Source: an uncultured bacterium
Lineage (GTDB): Bacteria > Bacillota > Clostridia > Lachnospirales > Lachnospiraceae
Direction of reading: 5' to 3'
Length of the DNA stretch: 64,000 bases
Assembly: GCA_947381965.1 (NCBI GenBank)
Contig: CANCXX010000002.1
Coordinates: forward strand, 1-64,000
Positions 1-8,952 of the stretch are shown one piece after another. How positions within the stretch are numbered: the first letter of the stretch is position 1; each line of letters begins with the position of its first letter. The notes under the pieces were generated by a model. That model had not been told where the DNA came from. It made no database searches and saw only the letters and a list, made by a program, of their open reading frames with translations. The position numbers and the translations under genes are program-made.

Positions 1-147
1 GCAAAAGTTTGTTACGCAGCAGAGCTGCGGGGAATGTACCCTGAGTCATTCAATTACATCTTTTATCATTTTATTATATTGCCTTACCTCATTTCCATAA
101 GACCTGACCGTCATCTGGGGCGAAATACAAAAGCTAAGGTTTTCTAA
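1..147 (+). other. Open frame entering from the left edge (possible gene 3' end)
   Basis: An uninterrupted frame begins at base 1 and stops at TAA 145-147, giving 48 codons (ending HLGRNTKAKVF). It could be the C-terminus of a plus-strand gene that starts outside the window. It matches no family I recognise and the length is compatible with chance. Confidence 0.2.
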
Positions 148-298
148 GGCTTCCTATACAGAGCAGCATAAGTTGTATCAATTTCATATGTTTTTTGGCA
201 GATACAAATCTGTCTATCTGTGTTACCCGTGATGTGCAAAAAAGGCTGAAGAAACAATTTCTCCAACCTTTTTGAAATAATTTTGCTGCGGATCAATC

Positions 299-546
299 TT
301 AATTTAGTGACATTGCCATCAAGCTCTTTTCTCTTGCATTGTCGTAATAGATTATAATGCGGTTAAACTGCTCCCAAAAATTTTGATGGTCCTTAAGTTT
401 TCCTGCAATCGCTTTTAATATTTTCGCCGTTAAAGTAATTACGTCCGGACATTCATCTTTCCTTATTTGGGCACAAGCATAACGGAAATCCCAGAAATAT
501 AGGTTTAATCCACCAGCTCCAAAAGGGGGACGGGGAAGGCGGCGTA
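299..546 (-). pseudogene. Startless remnant, possibly of a DUF3800-type protein
   Basis: Minus-strand frame of about 80 codons ending at TAA 299-301, with no start codon before the upstream in-frame stop, which is the stop of the GH31 gene. The translation is protein-like: it includes FWDFRYACAQIRKDECPDV and later FNRIIIYYDNAREKSL. The 'IIYYDN' segment late in the protein recalls DUF3800 proteins, but this assignment is weak. It lies directly downstream of GH31 in the same frame and looks like the truncated 3' end of a lost gene. Bases 148-298 hold nothing I can identify. Confidence 0.3.
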
Positions 547-2544
547 TTATATCTTATGCACCAGCCATTCCTGTCTTCCTTCTCTTAAAAACACAGGAAG
601 TGTATCAATTGGAGCTTCTATCTCATATGTATTTCCCCCCTGGTAAACTTTACCTGTACCTGCATGTGTCCAGCTAACTCCCAGCGGCAGATAAACCATA
701 CGGCTCATTGCTCCCTTATGGCAAATAGGCGCAACAAGAAGATCCGGACCAAACATGTAAGCATCCTTTACTTCCCAGCATTTTTTATCTTCCGGGAACT
801 CATAAAACATAGCGCGGATAACTGGCGTCCCCTTTTCGTGGGCTTCTCTCATAAGGCTTCTTGTATAGTCTCTCATCATTTCCCTTATCCTTATAAATTT
901 TACAAGAATAGGATAAGCCTCTGTTCCAAAGCTCCACACCTCATTATCAGCTCCTGTCCCTTCCCGCACTTCCCCTTTTTTATCCACGATCCTTTGCTTA
1001 GGCTGCCTGTCACCATGAATCCTCATTACCGGACAAAAAGTGCCAAACTGGAACCATCTGATTAAAAGCTCCCGGAACTCTTCTTTTTCCACATTTCCAC
1101 CGTGAAAGCCTCCAATGTCAGTTGTCCACCATGGTATTCCACAGATTCCCATATGAATTCCCGCACAAATCTGCTTTCTGAAATCCTCATAAGTTGACAT
1201 AATATCCCCTGACCAAACCAGTGCGCCATATCTCTGACTTCCTACCCAGGCACAGCGAATCAGATTCACAATATCCGTCTGGCCCTGCTCTCTTTGTCCT
1301 TCATAAAAAAGTCTGGCATACTCACGGGGATAAATATTCCCCACTTCCGTCACAGGACCTGCAAAATAACGGTAGCAGTCAAAATCATAGGTGGTAAATT
1401 CCGGCTCCGCCTCGTCCAGCCAAAACGTTTTTATTCCCAAATCTCCATAATTTTTCTTACACTTCTCCCATACGTATCTGCGCGTGCGGGGGTTCGTGGC
1501 GTCCATAAATACATTGTTTCCAAGATAGGTCATCTGCACATCAACGCCCCCGTTGCTTTTAACCAAAAGTCCTTTCTGTTTCATTTCTTCATAATTTTCA
1601 CTTCTCCAGTCCACCTGGGGCCATACAGATACCATGGTTTCTATGCCCATTCCATGAAGCTCCTCCACCATAGCCGCAGGATTTGGAAAATACTCTTCAT
1701 CAAAGCGCCAGTCCCCGCAGCGGGGCCAGTGATAATAATCAATCACCAAAACATCCACAGGTATCTGCCGCTTTTTGTACTCCCTGGCAATTTTAAGCAC
1801 CTGCTCCTGATTATAATAGCGCAGCTTACACTGCCAGAAACCCAGACCATATTCCGGCATCATAGGCGCCTTTCCTGTAACTGATGTAAAATTTTCTTCT
1901 ATCCGGGCAGGCGTATCTCCTGCTGTAATCCAGTAGTCAAGCTGTCTGGCAGCGCAGGCTGTCCATTCTGTGGTATTAAGTCCAAAGTGCGCTTCCCCAA
2001 TGGCTGCATTGTTCCACAAAAAACCATATCCTAAATTTGACAGATAAAAAGGAATGCTTGCCTGAGAATTCCTGTGCGCTAGTTCCAGATTACAGCCCTT
2101 TAAATTCATCCTCTCCTGCTGGTACTGCCCCATACCATAAATCTTTTCCTCCGGATCTGATACAAAGCTTGCCTTTAAACGATAACTCCCGCCTGAAAGA
2201 GGCTGAAACTGCCTTGCCCTGATCTGCAGGGCGCCGCCGTTTGGAATCTCCTGCAAAAGCAGCTGTCCCTTCTGGTTGTAAAAACTGATCTGCAGGGCCT
2301 TTCCCCAAAGATTTACAGAAAGCTTTGCACATATCTTTCCATTTGTAATAGATGCCTGGCTGCCGTCAATAGAAATCTCACTGACAGAAGCAGCCGCTGG
2401 AAGAAGCGCACTGCTTCCCTCACCAACCTCTCCCATCATTACAGCACGTACCCGGAAACTATCTTCTCCCCAGGGAGAAATCATCACCGTTTCCCCATTT
2501 TCACGAAATATAAGACTCCCATTACCTTCCTCAAAAAAATTCAT
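547..2544 (-). CDS. Glycoside hydrolase family 31 (alpha-glucosidase/alpha-xylosidase-like)
   Basis: A 665-aa GH31 enzyme, expected to release alpha-linked glucose or xylose from oligosaccharides in the cytoplasm (no signal peptide). An N-terminal beta-sandwich (about 1-225) precedes the catalytic barrel. The nucleophile region FWLDEAEPEF puts the catalytic Asp near 377, and VWSGDIMSTYEDF puts the acid/base Asp near 447. The WLDEAEPE form is typical of XylS/YicI-related members, so alpha-xylosidase activity is possible, but specificity cannot be read from sequence. The start has a strong AGGAGG site. This site is fused to the end of a tandem 104-bp repeat (2556-2727), so the mRNA leader contains that structured element. 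The gene follows the GLUG/LysM gene on the same strand. Confidence 0.9.
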   Translation of the reverse strand: MNFFEEGNGSLIFRENGETVMISPWGEDSFRVRAVMMGEVGEGSSALLPAAASVSEISIDGSQASITNGKICAKLSVNLWGKALQISFYNQKGQLLLQEIPNGGALQIRARQFQPLSGGSYRLKASFVSDPEEKIYGMGQYQQERMNLKGCNLELAHRNSQASIPFYLSNLGYGFLWNNAAIGEAHFGLNTTEWTACAARQLDYWITAGDTPARIEENFTSVTGKAPMMPEYGLGFWQCKLRYYNQEQVLKIAREYKKRQIPVDVLVIDYYHWPRCGDWRFDEEYFPNPAAMVEELHGMGIETMVSVWPQVDWRSENYEEMKQKGLLVKSNGGVDVQMTYLGNNVFMDATNPRTRRYVWEKCKKNYGDLGIKTFWLDEAEPEFTTYDFDCYRYFAGPVTEVGNIYPREYARLFYEGQREQGQTDIVNLIRCAWVGSQRYGALVWSGDIMSTYEDFRKQICAGIHMGICGIPWWTTDIGGFHGGNVEKEEFRELLIRWFQFGTFCPVMRIHGDRQPKQRIVDKKGEVREGTGADNEVWSFGTEAYPILVKFIRIREMMRDYTRSLMREAHEKGTPVIRAMFYEFPEDKKCWEVKDAYMFGPDLLVAPICHKGAMSRMVYLPLGVSWTHAGTGKVYQGGNTYEIEAPIDTLPVFLREGRQEWLVHKI

Positions 2545-2555
2545 ATTTCCTCCTA

Positions 2556-2735
2556 TTCCAGTTCCGCTTCGCCCCTACAAGGGCCTGTGCTCTTCAGAGC
2601 AAATCCTGCCTGCTCTGCATCCAGTCTTTCCTCTGGGCCCTTGAATGGCCTTCGCTGTCTTCCAGTTCCGCTTCGCCCCTACAAGGGCCTATATTCTTCA
2701 GAGCAAATCCTGCCTGCTCTGCATCCAACAATAAT
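2556..2735 (-). repeat. Tandem structured 5'-UTR repeat, locus A (two copies, about 104-bp period)
   Basis: Two copies begin 104 bases apart (2556 and 2660 on the plus strand), nearly identical except for a 5-base difference near 2587/2691. On the mRNA strand each unit reads an outer arm, an inner arm CAGAGGAAAG, a loop with GCAGGCAGGATTT, the inner return arm GCTCTG, the outer return arm and a terminal AACTGGAAT. The last copy runs straight into AGGAGG and the GH31 start codon. The same architecture recurs at 14571-14817 and 50212-50421. Confidence 0.85.
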
Positions 2736-2736
2736 T

Positions 2737-4302
2737 TTATTCTTCTACAATCACTTTAATATCAAGCTCTATTCCTGCATAAATTATGTTTGGATTATCC
2801 CCAATTTTTAGACGATTGTCCCTGTAAATTTCAGTCCAGCGGCTGCCATCCCCCAATAGCCCCGCCGCTATCTGTGAAAGAGACTCTCCCTCTCTTACCA
2901 TCAATGTAACCGTATGGCTAAAGGGGTTTTCTTCCTCCCACTTAAGCCTTGGATAGGTATTATCTGCCGTATCCGCCCACACTTCTTCCCAGGAGGTGTC
3001 CGGCATTCCAAGCATTTCCTCCCAACGCTGCTGGTCAAATTCTTCCCACAAAACCGGCTTGCACATATAAGAATAAAAAGAACTGTCAAATCCCTCTGCT
3101 TCCAGTCCCGCCCGGTAGGGCCACCTGACCTCCATATCCCTGTCAATCCCTGCTCCGGGAAAACCGTAAATATATCCATTATAAAAACGGTTTTCCGGGT
3201 AAATTTTCCATTCCTTATTCTCTGGCACCCTCGTAATTTTTTCTCCTCCCATAAAACATTGCAATATAGTCGCTCCCGAAGAGGCTCCCTTTGGCACTCG
3301 TACCGCCATTGACTGGATATCCCCAATCAGTCCCCCTGTACGGCTATAACCGGAAACATCTGCCCGTGTGTAACATCCGGTAATACAGGACCCCCAGCCG
3401 GTAATACCGCCTACTCCACAGTACCCCTCCACAGTGCCTATACAATAACTGTTGCGAACGCAAACAGCAGTTCCCCCTATTCCACCTGCTTGATTATTTC
3501 CCTTAACCTGGCCCCTGACGTAACATCTGTCAACATAATATACTTCACCTGCAATTCCTCCCACTGAACCGTTTGATACAATTGCCCCCTGAAAACTGCT
3601 GTTTTTCACGCTGGACGCGCTTCCCACAATTCCTCCGCTGCTGCCTCCCGCTGATATTGTCCCTGTCACATGGCAATTTTCAATGTTTATGGTTCCAAAG
3701 TCCTCCTGAAAAAAATTCCACAGACCTCCCATTACAGCTCCTGTATTGACGCCGCCTGATATCTGACAGTCTTTTATAAAAAGATTTCTGATTTCTGTAA
3801 CCTGCTTTTCTTTAAATTCCGGACTGTCCCTATCTTCCATCCGATATGGATCCCCTGACCTTAAATCTTCCCGGCAGCCAAATAATCCCTGTCCCTGTTC
3901 CTCTGGCCGGTTAATATACAATCCATAAACCACATGGTTTCCACCGTCAAAGGAGCCATTAAAATAACCGGAATCCCCGCTAAAGGTGCTCCTTCCAATG
4001 GGTTCCCAGCCTTCCCCCTTACAATATCCGCTAATGTCAATATCCGTTGTCAAAAGATAAGAGGCAGTCTGAGCCGGAACTCCCGGCTCAGCTTCTTGTC
4101 CTTTGTTCACAAGCTGGGCAAGAAGCCGCAAGTCCTCCGCCGACTGAATCAGGTAAATATCCCCCTGTTTTTCAAACTGCGCCCTTCCCTTCTCATTAGC
4201 TTCCTTTCCCCAAACCTTCCCTTCATACAAACTCACAAGGCAAAGCAGCATGGTTGTACAAAATAAAACAGGCCCCAGTCTGGTTAAATACTTTTCCCTC
4301 AT
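2737..4302 (-). CDS. GLUG-motif beta-helix surface protein with C-terminal LysM domain
   Basis: About 521 aa. The ATG at 4302 is preferred over a TTG five codons upstream because it has GGGGGAG at good spacing. A hydrophobic segment near the N-terminus (FCTTMLLCLVSL) acts as a signal peptide or anchor. The middle consists of repeated GLUG-type units such as GGIVGSAS, GGIAGEV, GGIGGTA, GGITGWG and GGLIGD, typical of solenoid adhesin-like exported proteins. The last 55 residues (VREGESLSQIAAGLLGDG, then IIYAGIELDI) form a LysM-like peptidoglycan-binding domain. It is probably a secreted, wall-associated protein of unknown ligand. It is transcribed ahead of GH31 with the repeat element between them. 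Confidence 0.75.
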   Translation of the reverse strand: MREKYLTRLGPVLFCTTMLLCLVSLYEGKVWGKEANEKGRAQFEKQGDIYLIQSAEDLRLLAQLVNKGQEAEPGVPAQTASYLLTTDIDISGYCKGEGWEPIGRSTFSGDSGYFNGSFDGGNHVVYGLYINRPEEQGQGLFGCREDLRSGDPYRMEDRDSPEFKEKQVTEIRNLFIKDCQISGGVNTGAVMGGLWNFFQEDFGTINIENCHVTGTISAGGSSGGIVGSASSVKNSSFQGAIVSNGSVGGIAGEVYYVDRCYVRGQVKGNNQAGGIGGTAVCVRNSYCIGTVEGYCGVGGITGWGSCITGCYTRADVSGYSRTGGLIGDIQSMAVRVPKGASSGATILQCFMGGEKITRVPENKEWKIYPENRFYNGYIYGFPGAGIDRDMEVRWPYRAGLEAEGFDSSFYSYMCKPVLWEEFDQQRWEEMLGMPDTSWEEVWADTADNTYPRLKWEEENPFSHTVTLMVREGESLSQIAAGLLGDGSRWTEIYRDNRLKIGDNPNIIYAGIELDIKVIVEE

Positions 4303-4418
4303 ACCCTTCTCCCCCAATCGCTCCTGGAACTTCTTCTTTTATTTTATATTCACCATGCTGCCCTTGTAAAGTCCAATGCCACATAAAAAGAGGTATTTTC
4401 TTTTTTCGCTCTGCTATG

Positions 4419-4718
4419 CTACAGTAAATAATTATTATCTTTGTCGGCTACCTGCAAAGCGGCAAGCGCATATGTTGCATAGCCTTCAGCAACAAGCGGC
4501 TCCTGCTTACACAATGCTTCTGCCTCTTCATAGTTTTGTGTTCTAAAAATAACCATACCTGCAACGCCAGGATAGCCTTTAAACGGACCGCAAAGCTCTA
4601 TTTTCCCATCAGCATCCAGATTTTTTAAATTCTCCACGTGTTTTATAATCACATCTTTTGTAACTTTGTTATATGACTTTCCTTTTTTTATTGTCATTAC
4701 ATACAACCATTTTTCCAT
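4419..4718 (-). CDS. YCII-related small protein
   Basis: A 99-aa protein of the YCII/dimeric alpha-beta barrel type, recognised by the N-terminal strand MEKWLYVMTIKKGK, a GPFKGYPGVAGMVIFRT core and the EEAEALCKQEPLVAEG segment. Family members are small, often dimeric, and poorly characterised; some have chlorohydrolase-like or decarboxylase-like folds. The ATG at 4718 is chosen because GGAGGTGA lies 6-8 bases upstream, while the ATG six codons earlier has no site. It stands alone between the GLUG protein and the ferritin-like gene. Confidence 0.7.
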   Translation of the reverse strand: MEKWLYVMTIKKGKSYNKVTKDVIIKHVENLKNLDADGKIELCGPFKGYPGVAGMVIFRTQNYEEAEALCKQEPLVAEGYATYALAALQVADKDNNYLL

Positions 4719-5018
4719 GTCTTCACCTCCAATCAAATGATACCATACCTGCTTGTCCCCAACATACCAAACGCTCCAGTTTAATTATTACCTCTTTTAA
4801 TGTTTCATACAACTATAGCAAAACATATGTGACAGATAGCTGTCTTATTTAAAAAAAGAAAGGGGCAGCTGCAAACCTTGATAAGCTTACATCTGCCTGT
4901 TTCTTGTTTGTTCTTAAGCATCCTTTTTACCGCGTCATAACACATTCTGGCACAATGAAGCAGATGAAAAATCAGAAATCAGACAAATCAATGTGTCAGT
5001 TAATTAATTTTCGTTGTA
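4719..5018. other. Intergenic stretch without a gene
   Basis: An AT-rich spacer between the YCII gene and the ferritin-like gene. I see a short palindrome (GACAG-ATAG-CTGTC, 4831-4844) and no convincing coding frame. Confidence 0.4.
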
Positions 5019-5045
5019 CTGGAGCATGTTTTAAACACGCTCTAG
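5019..5045. repeat. CTAG-ended palindrome on the stop codon of the ferritin-like gene
   Basis: A 27-bp imperfect palindrome (CTGGAGCATGTTT / AAACACGCTCTAG). Its right-hand CTAG supplies the TAG stop codon of the gene ending at 5042. The right arm shares AAACACGCTCTAG with the longer palindrome at 10012-10103, which also sits on a stop codon. It could act as a terminator-like hairpin. Confidence 0.7.
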
Positions 5046-5584
5046 CATTCCTGCATCAATGTCTTAAGCAGCATAATATGATACTCTTCATCTAAAATAA
5101 TCCTTGCCAGCACTGCATTTATACAGCTGTCTTTTATCATGTTCATGTGCATTTCATACTGCCTGATCGCATCAGACTCCGCCTCTATATCGGCCGTAAG
5201 CATCTTTCTGGTATCTTCGGGAATGTTAAGATATTCCGGTGTCCACATCCTTGGCCTTCCATTGCATGGTTTTGCAACAAAATCCACCTTTCCGCCCAGA
5301 AGATATATCAACTCTCCCAACTTTTGCAAGTGCATCATTTCTGCCATGGCAATGCCAAGAAGGGTTTTGGCCATGGGACAATTTTCACAGGACAGTCTGT
5401 TTTCATTATTTATATATTGGGTAATGGCAGACAGCTCTGACACGAAGCCACAGTAATCCACACTGAGCATATCCGCATATTCCCGGTTTTTACCCATTAC
5501 CTTAACAGGCGGATAAGGTAAATCCACCATAATCGGCTTTACCCCGGCAAAACTGCAGTTATTGGACAAGTATCTTTCTTCCAT
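5042..5584 (-). CDS. Ferritin-like diiron-type protein
   Basis: A 180-aa protein with the spacing of metal ligands of a four-helix ferritin-like fold: Glu in CGFVSELSAITQY, an AEMMHLQKLGE helix, a Glu in ADIEAESDAIRQYEMH, and the DEEYH motif near the C-terminus. A cluster CENCPMAKTLLG is an additional cysteine pair. It resembles the ferritin-like domain proteins common in anaerobic Firmicutes (rubrerythrin, Mn-catalase or coat-protein relatives), but no rubredoxin domain is present. The substrate is unknown; metal storage or peroxide handling is possible. AGGAG lies 9 bases upstream of the ATG. The TAG stop is formed by the CTAG of a palindrome (5019-5045). Confidence 0.7.
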   Translation of the reverse strand: MEERYLSNNCSFAGVKPIMVDLPYPPVKVMGKNREYADMLSVDYCGFVSELSAITQYINNENRLSCENCPMAKTLLGIAMAEMMHLQKLGELIYLLGGKVDFVAKPCNGRPRMWTPEYLNIPEDTRKMLTADIEAESDAIRQYEMHMNMIKDSCINAVLARIILDEEYHIMLLKTLMQEC

Positions 5585-5676
5585 ACATGTTTTCTCCTAA
5601 ATATATTCTTATTATAACAATATATTGGAGTTTTTGGATGTGGTGCCTATCCATGCCGCTATCAGGGAATCCTTCT

Positions 5677-6363
5677 TTATAATCCCATTTTGCCCATAAT
5701 CCCGTCCGTATCCACTCCCGGATGGGTCAGATACAGCCTGCAGATTTGTTCGGCAAGCTTCCTGTCTATGCCGCACCTTTGCGCAATTTCATCCACCGCC
5801 ATTCCTCTGTCCGTATTCCGCATAACTTCCCGGATAATTTTCCCCATGTCCAAAGACATATTATCTCCGCCGCCGCAAATCCGTTTTGGCAAAGCTCCCT
5901 TTGAGCTGGGGGAATTTATCTCAATTTTCTTTACCTGAAAAGAACCATCCTCTTTTATTTCCAGCGCTGCCATTGTAATTGGAAGGGTAAATCTTGCCGG
6001 GCCACAGCTTCCCGGATTCAGCCTGAGCGTTCCCTCTGCATATTTTTCTTCATATCTGTGGGAATGTCCATAAATGACAATATCCGCTCCGGCTGTATTT
6101 CCTGAAATCATTTTCTTATTATGAACCAGAAAAAAGCGGACTTTAAACAGCTCTATGGCCAGAACCTCCGGCAGTCTCCCGGCCCACTCCCCGTCCGTAT
6201 TTCCCCGAACGGCATAAACAGGAGCCAGCTGGTTTAATGCCTCCAGTATTTCCGGCTTTCCCACATCTCCACCATGAAGAATTGCCTCACAGCCCTGCAG
6301 ATTTTCCACTACTTCCGGCCGCAGCCATCCATGGGTGTCTGAAATAATTCCTATTTTGTGCAT
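5677..6363 (-). CDS. YfcE/MJ0936-type metallophosphoesterase with C-terminal helical domain
   Basis: About 228 aa. The first 155 residues carry the calcineurin-like motifs of the YfcE family: GIISDTHG, HGGDVGKPE, VRGNTDGE and a late GHSHR. These are expected to bind a binuclear metal centre and hydrolyse phosphodiesters. The last 60 residues (DEIAQRCGIDRKLAEQICR) look like a small helix-turn-helix extension not found in the minimal enzyme. The ATG at 6363 is used, just after the DUF362 stop at 6369, so the two genes are probably translationally coupled. The substrate is unknown. Confidence 0.8.
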   Translation of the reverse strand: MHKIGIISDTHGWLRPEVVENLQGCEAILHGGDVGKPEILEALNQLAPVYAVRGNTDGEWAGRLPEVLAIELFKVRFFLVHNKKMISGNTAGADIVIYGHSHRYEEKYAEGTLRLNPGSCGPARFTLPITMAALEIKEDGSFQVKKIEINSPSSKGALPKRICGGGDNMSLDMGKIIREVMRNTDRGMAVDEIAQRCGIDRKLAEQICRLYLTHPGVDTDGIMGKMGL

Positions 6364-6368
6364 AACCT

Positions 6369-7253
6369 TTAATCCACACAAATCAGTTCATATTCCTTGG
6401 TCCCATATCCCAGTATGGCGGCCATATCAATTGTATGTGTGCCGTGGAGGGACTCTACTCTTTGCAGAAAATGCTCTCTGCCAGGGTCCTTTGACTGGTA
6501 TATCAAATCCATACATGCCTGATCTAAAGCAACCGGGTCAAGAGAAGAAAGAATGCCAATATCCTCCATGCAGGGATCTTCTGCCACTGCACAACAGTCA
6601 CAGTCCACAGACAAATTACACATCATGTTTACAAAAGCGGTATTCCCCTTAAAATAATCCATTACGCTGCCTGCGGCATCTGCCATGGCTTCACAGAAAA
6701 CATCCTGTTCCGCCATATGATCCCATACAATTGTCTGATCACCGGTAAAGCCGCCGGAATGAATCAGGGACTTGCCCACACTGGAAGCACAGCCAATGGA
6801 AAGTTGCTTAATTGCACCGCCATATCCGCCTGCAGGGTGTCCTTTAAAATGTGAAAGCACCAGCAGGGAATCATAGGCAGCTATATTTTTCCCCACATAA
6901 TTTTCTTTTAAGACTTTCCCTCCCCTGACAGGCAGCACCATATCCGGCCCTTCGGCGTCCATAATGTCAACCTGAAAATATTTGGTCCACCCATGGTCCT
7001 GCATCAGTTTCCGGTGTTTTCCGGTAGAGTTTCTGGCCCCCTCATATGCAGTATTGCATTCCACAACCGTTCCTTTTACCAGCTCCACCATAGGACGCAT
7101 AAACTCCGGACGAAGAAAATTCTGGTTCCCCTCTTCCCCGGAATGCACCTTCACTGCCACCTTTCCTGGCAGATTCTTCTCCAGCCTTTTGTACATTTCC
7201 ACTACCATTTCCGGTGTGATCTTTTTTGTAAAAAATACTTTCGCTTTTTCCAT
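6369..7253 (-). CDS. DUF362 family protein
   Basis: A 294-aa protein of the DUF362 family, recognised by PGKVAVKVHSGEEGN at the start, VLSHFKGHPAGGYGGAIKQ in the middle and the later SLDPVALDQACMDL. The Cys-rich run CNLSVDCDCCAVAEDPC may bind a metal or iron-sulfur centre. Some family members carry ferredoxin domains; this one has only the core. The function is not established. AAAGGAG precedes the ATG. The YfcE-type gene follows within 6 bases and is probably cotranscribed. Confidence 0.75.
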   Translation of the reverse strand: MEKAKVFFTKKITPEMVVEMYKRLEKNLPGKVAVKVHSGEEGNQNFLRPEFMRPMVELVKGTVVECNTAYEGARNSTGKHRKLMQDHGWTKYFQVDIMDAEGPDMVLPVRGGKVLKENYVGKNIAAYDSLLVLSHFKGHPAGGYGGAIKQLSIGCASSVGKSLIHSGGFTGDQTIVWDHMAEQDVFCEAMADAAGSVMDYFKGNTAFVNMMCNLSVDCDCCAVAEDPCMEDIGILSSLDPVALDQACMDLIYQSKDPGREHFLQRVESLHGTHTIDMAAILGYGTKEYELICVD

Positions 7254-7433
7254 ATCTGCTCCTTTCTGCCCTTTCCAGTGTCAGTACTGCAAAATGAATC
7301 CATTGCTGTAAGAAACGCCATAAGCACATCCTGCTTTACATTTTGCAGATACTTATTTTCTATAATCCATTTATCTATTTTAACTCATAAAGCGGCAGAA
7401 AGCTATTCATCTTATGTTTATTTTTACAGATTT

Positions 7434-8759
7434 TTAAATCTGCTTTTCTCCCGTCTTCGGAATGTTCATAATCAGCCGGAAAACAAATACGCCATTATCA
7501 TTTCTAAAATCTGTCTCTCCCTCATAGCTTTCAGCCGTCTTTATGATGCTGGAGATGCCAACCCCTCCTGTAAATTCCGGCTTTGGCTGGCCTTTCTTAA
7601 AGTCCATATCCATTCTGCAGGTGTTGCTGCAGCAGATAACCACTTTGCCCTTCTTTTTTTTCACCAAAAGATTAATAAGGCACTCCCTTTCCCTGGACTG
7701 CTTCCGTGCTTCCAGGCAGCCATAAATAGCGTTCTCATAGGCATTTGACAATATCGTAACCATATCAATATCCGCTATGCCTGACTCCTTCTCCATTTCC
7801 ACATCCATAGTCACCTTTATCTGCTCTCTTTCCGCTTTTCTTGTATATGCCGCAAGAATATTGTTAACTGCGGTATTTTCACAGATTACCGCCATGACGC
7901 CTTTGTCCAGCTCCTGTTCATATTCCTTTAAATATTTCAGCAATTCCTCGCTCTGCCCCCGCCGCACATATTCCGCTATCACCAGATTATGATGTCTGGT
8001 GTCATGACGGATACGTCTGCCTGATTCCACCGACTCCTCCAAAAGTTCAATCTGGCGCTCAAGGAGTCTGTGGTTCATCTGCATAAGCTGGTTTTCCTTT
8101 AAGTATTCCCCTTCTTTTCCAATGTGCAGATACAGCCTAAATACCATAAGCTGCAAAGCCCCTGTCAGGAAAAAATTCACCATAATCTGAAAAAGATTCT
8201 TAATGTTGAAGGCTTCGCCCGGCGAGCGGAAAACCACACCGATTCCAAAAAGAATGCTGATAATCAAAACAGTAATGCTAAACTGGTCCAGCTCACTTTC
8301 CACATAAATGCCAAAGCTTTTAATTGAATCCTTTAAATTTTTTGAAATAAAATATGCCATTGCCAATATCAGAAGCGCACGGGCAATTATATCCGCCCAA
8401 ATATTCCCATTAAAAAAAATATAAGAAATCTCTATTCCCCCGACTACAAACACCGCCATCAGATAAAAGGTAAGGGCTAGTTTATATAAAGTCAGATAGA
8501 TACGGCTGCTGCTTAAAAAAATGGAAAAAACAGAAAAAAGTATAAATATGGTAAAGGCCACTACACGGATACAGCTTGTATAATCCAGATAATACCAGAT
8601 GCAGGAAGGAATCGTCACTGCCACACAAAAACACCCATAATAAAGTATCATTTTTTTTCTTTCAAACCGTGGCTCATCCAGAAGTGCAAATAAAATGGTC
8701 GTTCCAATTATACTTAACACAAACCGGATGGCTGCTATAGTCACAGAACCGCCTAACAT
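7434..8759 (-). CDS. GHKL-domain sensor histidine kinase (AgrC/VirS type)
   Basis: About 441 aa. The N-terminal half has six or so hydrophobic segments, such as IRFVLSIIGTTILFALL and YLMAVFVVGGIEISYIFF. A cytoplasmic kinase follows with the phospho-acceptor region RRIRHDTRHHNLV and a GHKL ATPase domain (NILAAYTRK, ILSNAYENAIYGC, GGVGISSI). This is the architecture of peptide-sensing kinases that pair with LytTR regulators, such as the one at 10100-10831. The ATG at 8759 is preferred because GGTGAGG sits just upstream; it overlaps the small gene's end by a few bases. The signal it senses is unknown; no agrD or agrB was found in the window. Confidence 0.85.
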   Translation of the reverse strand: MLGGSVTIAAIRFVLSIIGTTILFALLDEPRFERKKMILYYGCFCVAVTIPSCIWYYLDYTSCIRVVAFTIFILFSVFSIFLSSSRIYLTLYKLALTFYLMAVFVVGGIEISYIFFNGNIWADIIARALLILAMAYFISKNLKDSIKSFGIYVESELDQFSITVLIISILFGIGVVFRSPGEAFNIKNLFQIMVNFFLTGALQLMVFRLYLHIGKEGEYLKENQLMQMNHRLLERQIELLEESVESGRRIRHDTRHHNLVIAEYVRRGQSEELLKYLKEYEQELDKGVMAVICENTAVNNILAAYTRKAEREQIKVTMDVEMEKESGIADIDMVTILSNAYENAIYGCLEARKQSRERECLINLLVKKKKGKVVICCSNTCRMDMDFKKGQPKPEFTGGVGISSIIKTAESYEGETDFRNDNGVFVFRLIMNIPKTGEKQI

Positions 8760-8763
8760 ATCC

Positions 8764-8952
8764 TCACCTTTCTCTCTTCCAAATCTCCTTACCACTCCCT
8801 ATTAATTCTACCATTTGCAGAATAAAAGGCAAGACCATCCATTCACCACCATATGCCATATAGCCTCTTATTTCATACGCATATTGCACTGCTTTGGCAG
8901 TAAGAAGAACTCCAATAATAATCCAAAAGCAGTTTTTTCTTAAGTATCCCAT
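8764..8952 (-). CDS. 62-aa membrane protein
   Basis: A small protein with one clear N-terminal membrane segment (FWIIIGVLLTAKAVQYA) and a second hydrophobic stretch (WMVLPFILQMVELIG). It has no recognised family. Its ATG overlaps the stop of the SleB-type gene (TAATG) and its stop lies 4 bases before the kinase start, so it is embedded in a tight three-gene unit. It may be an accessory or regulatory peptide for the kinase. It is not AgrD-like: there is no conserved cysteine thiolactone region. Confidence 0.6.
   Translation of the reverse strand: MGYLRKNCFWIIIGVLLTAKAVQYAYEIRGYMAYGGEWMVLPFILQMVELIGSGKEIWKRER

Noticed and set aside
2556-2735. Tandem repeats as a CRISPR array
   Set aside because: The units are contiguous with no variable spacers and no cas genes are present.
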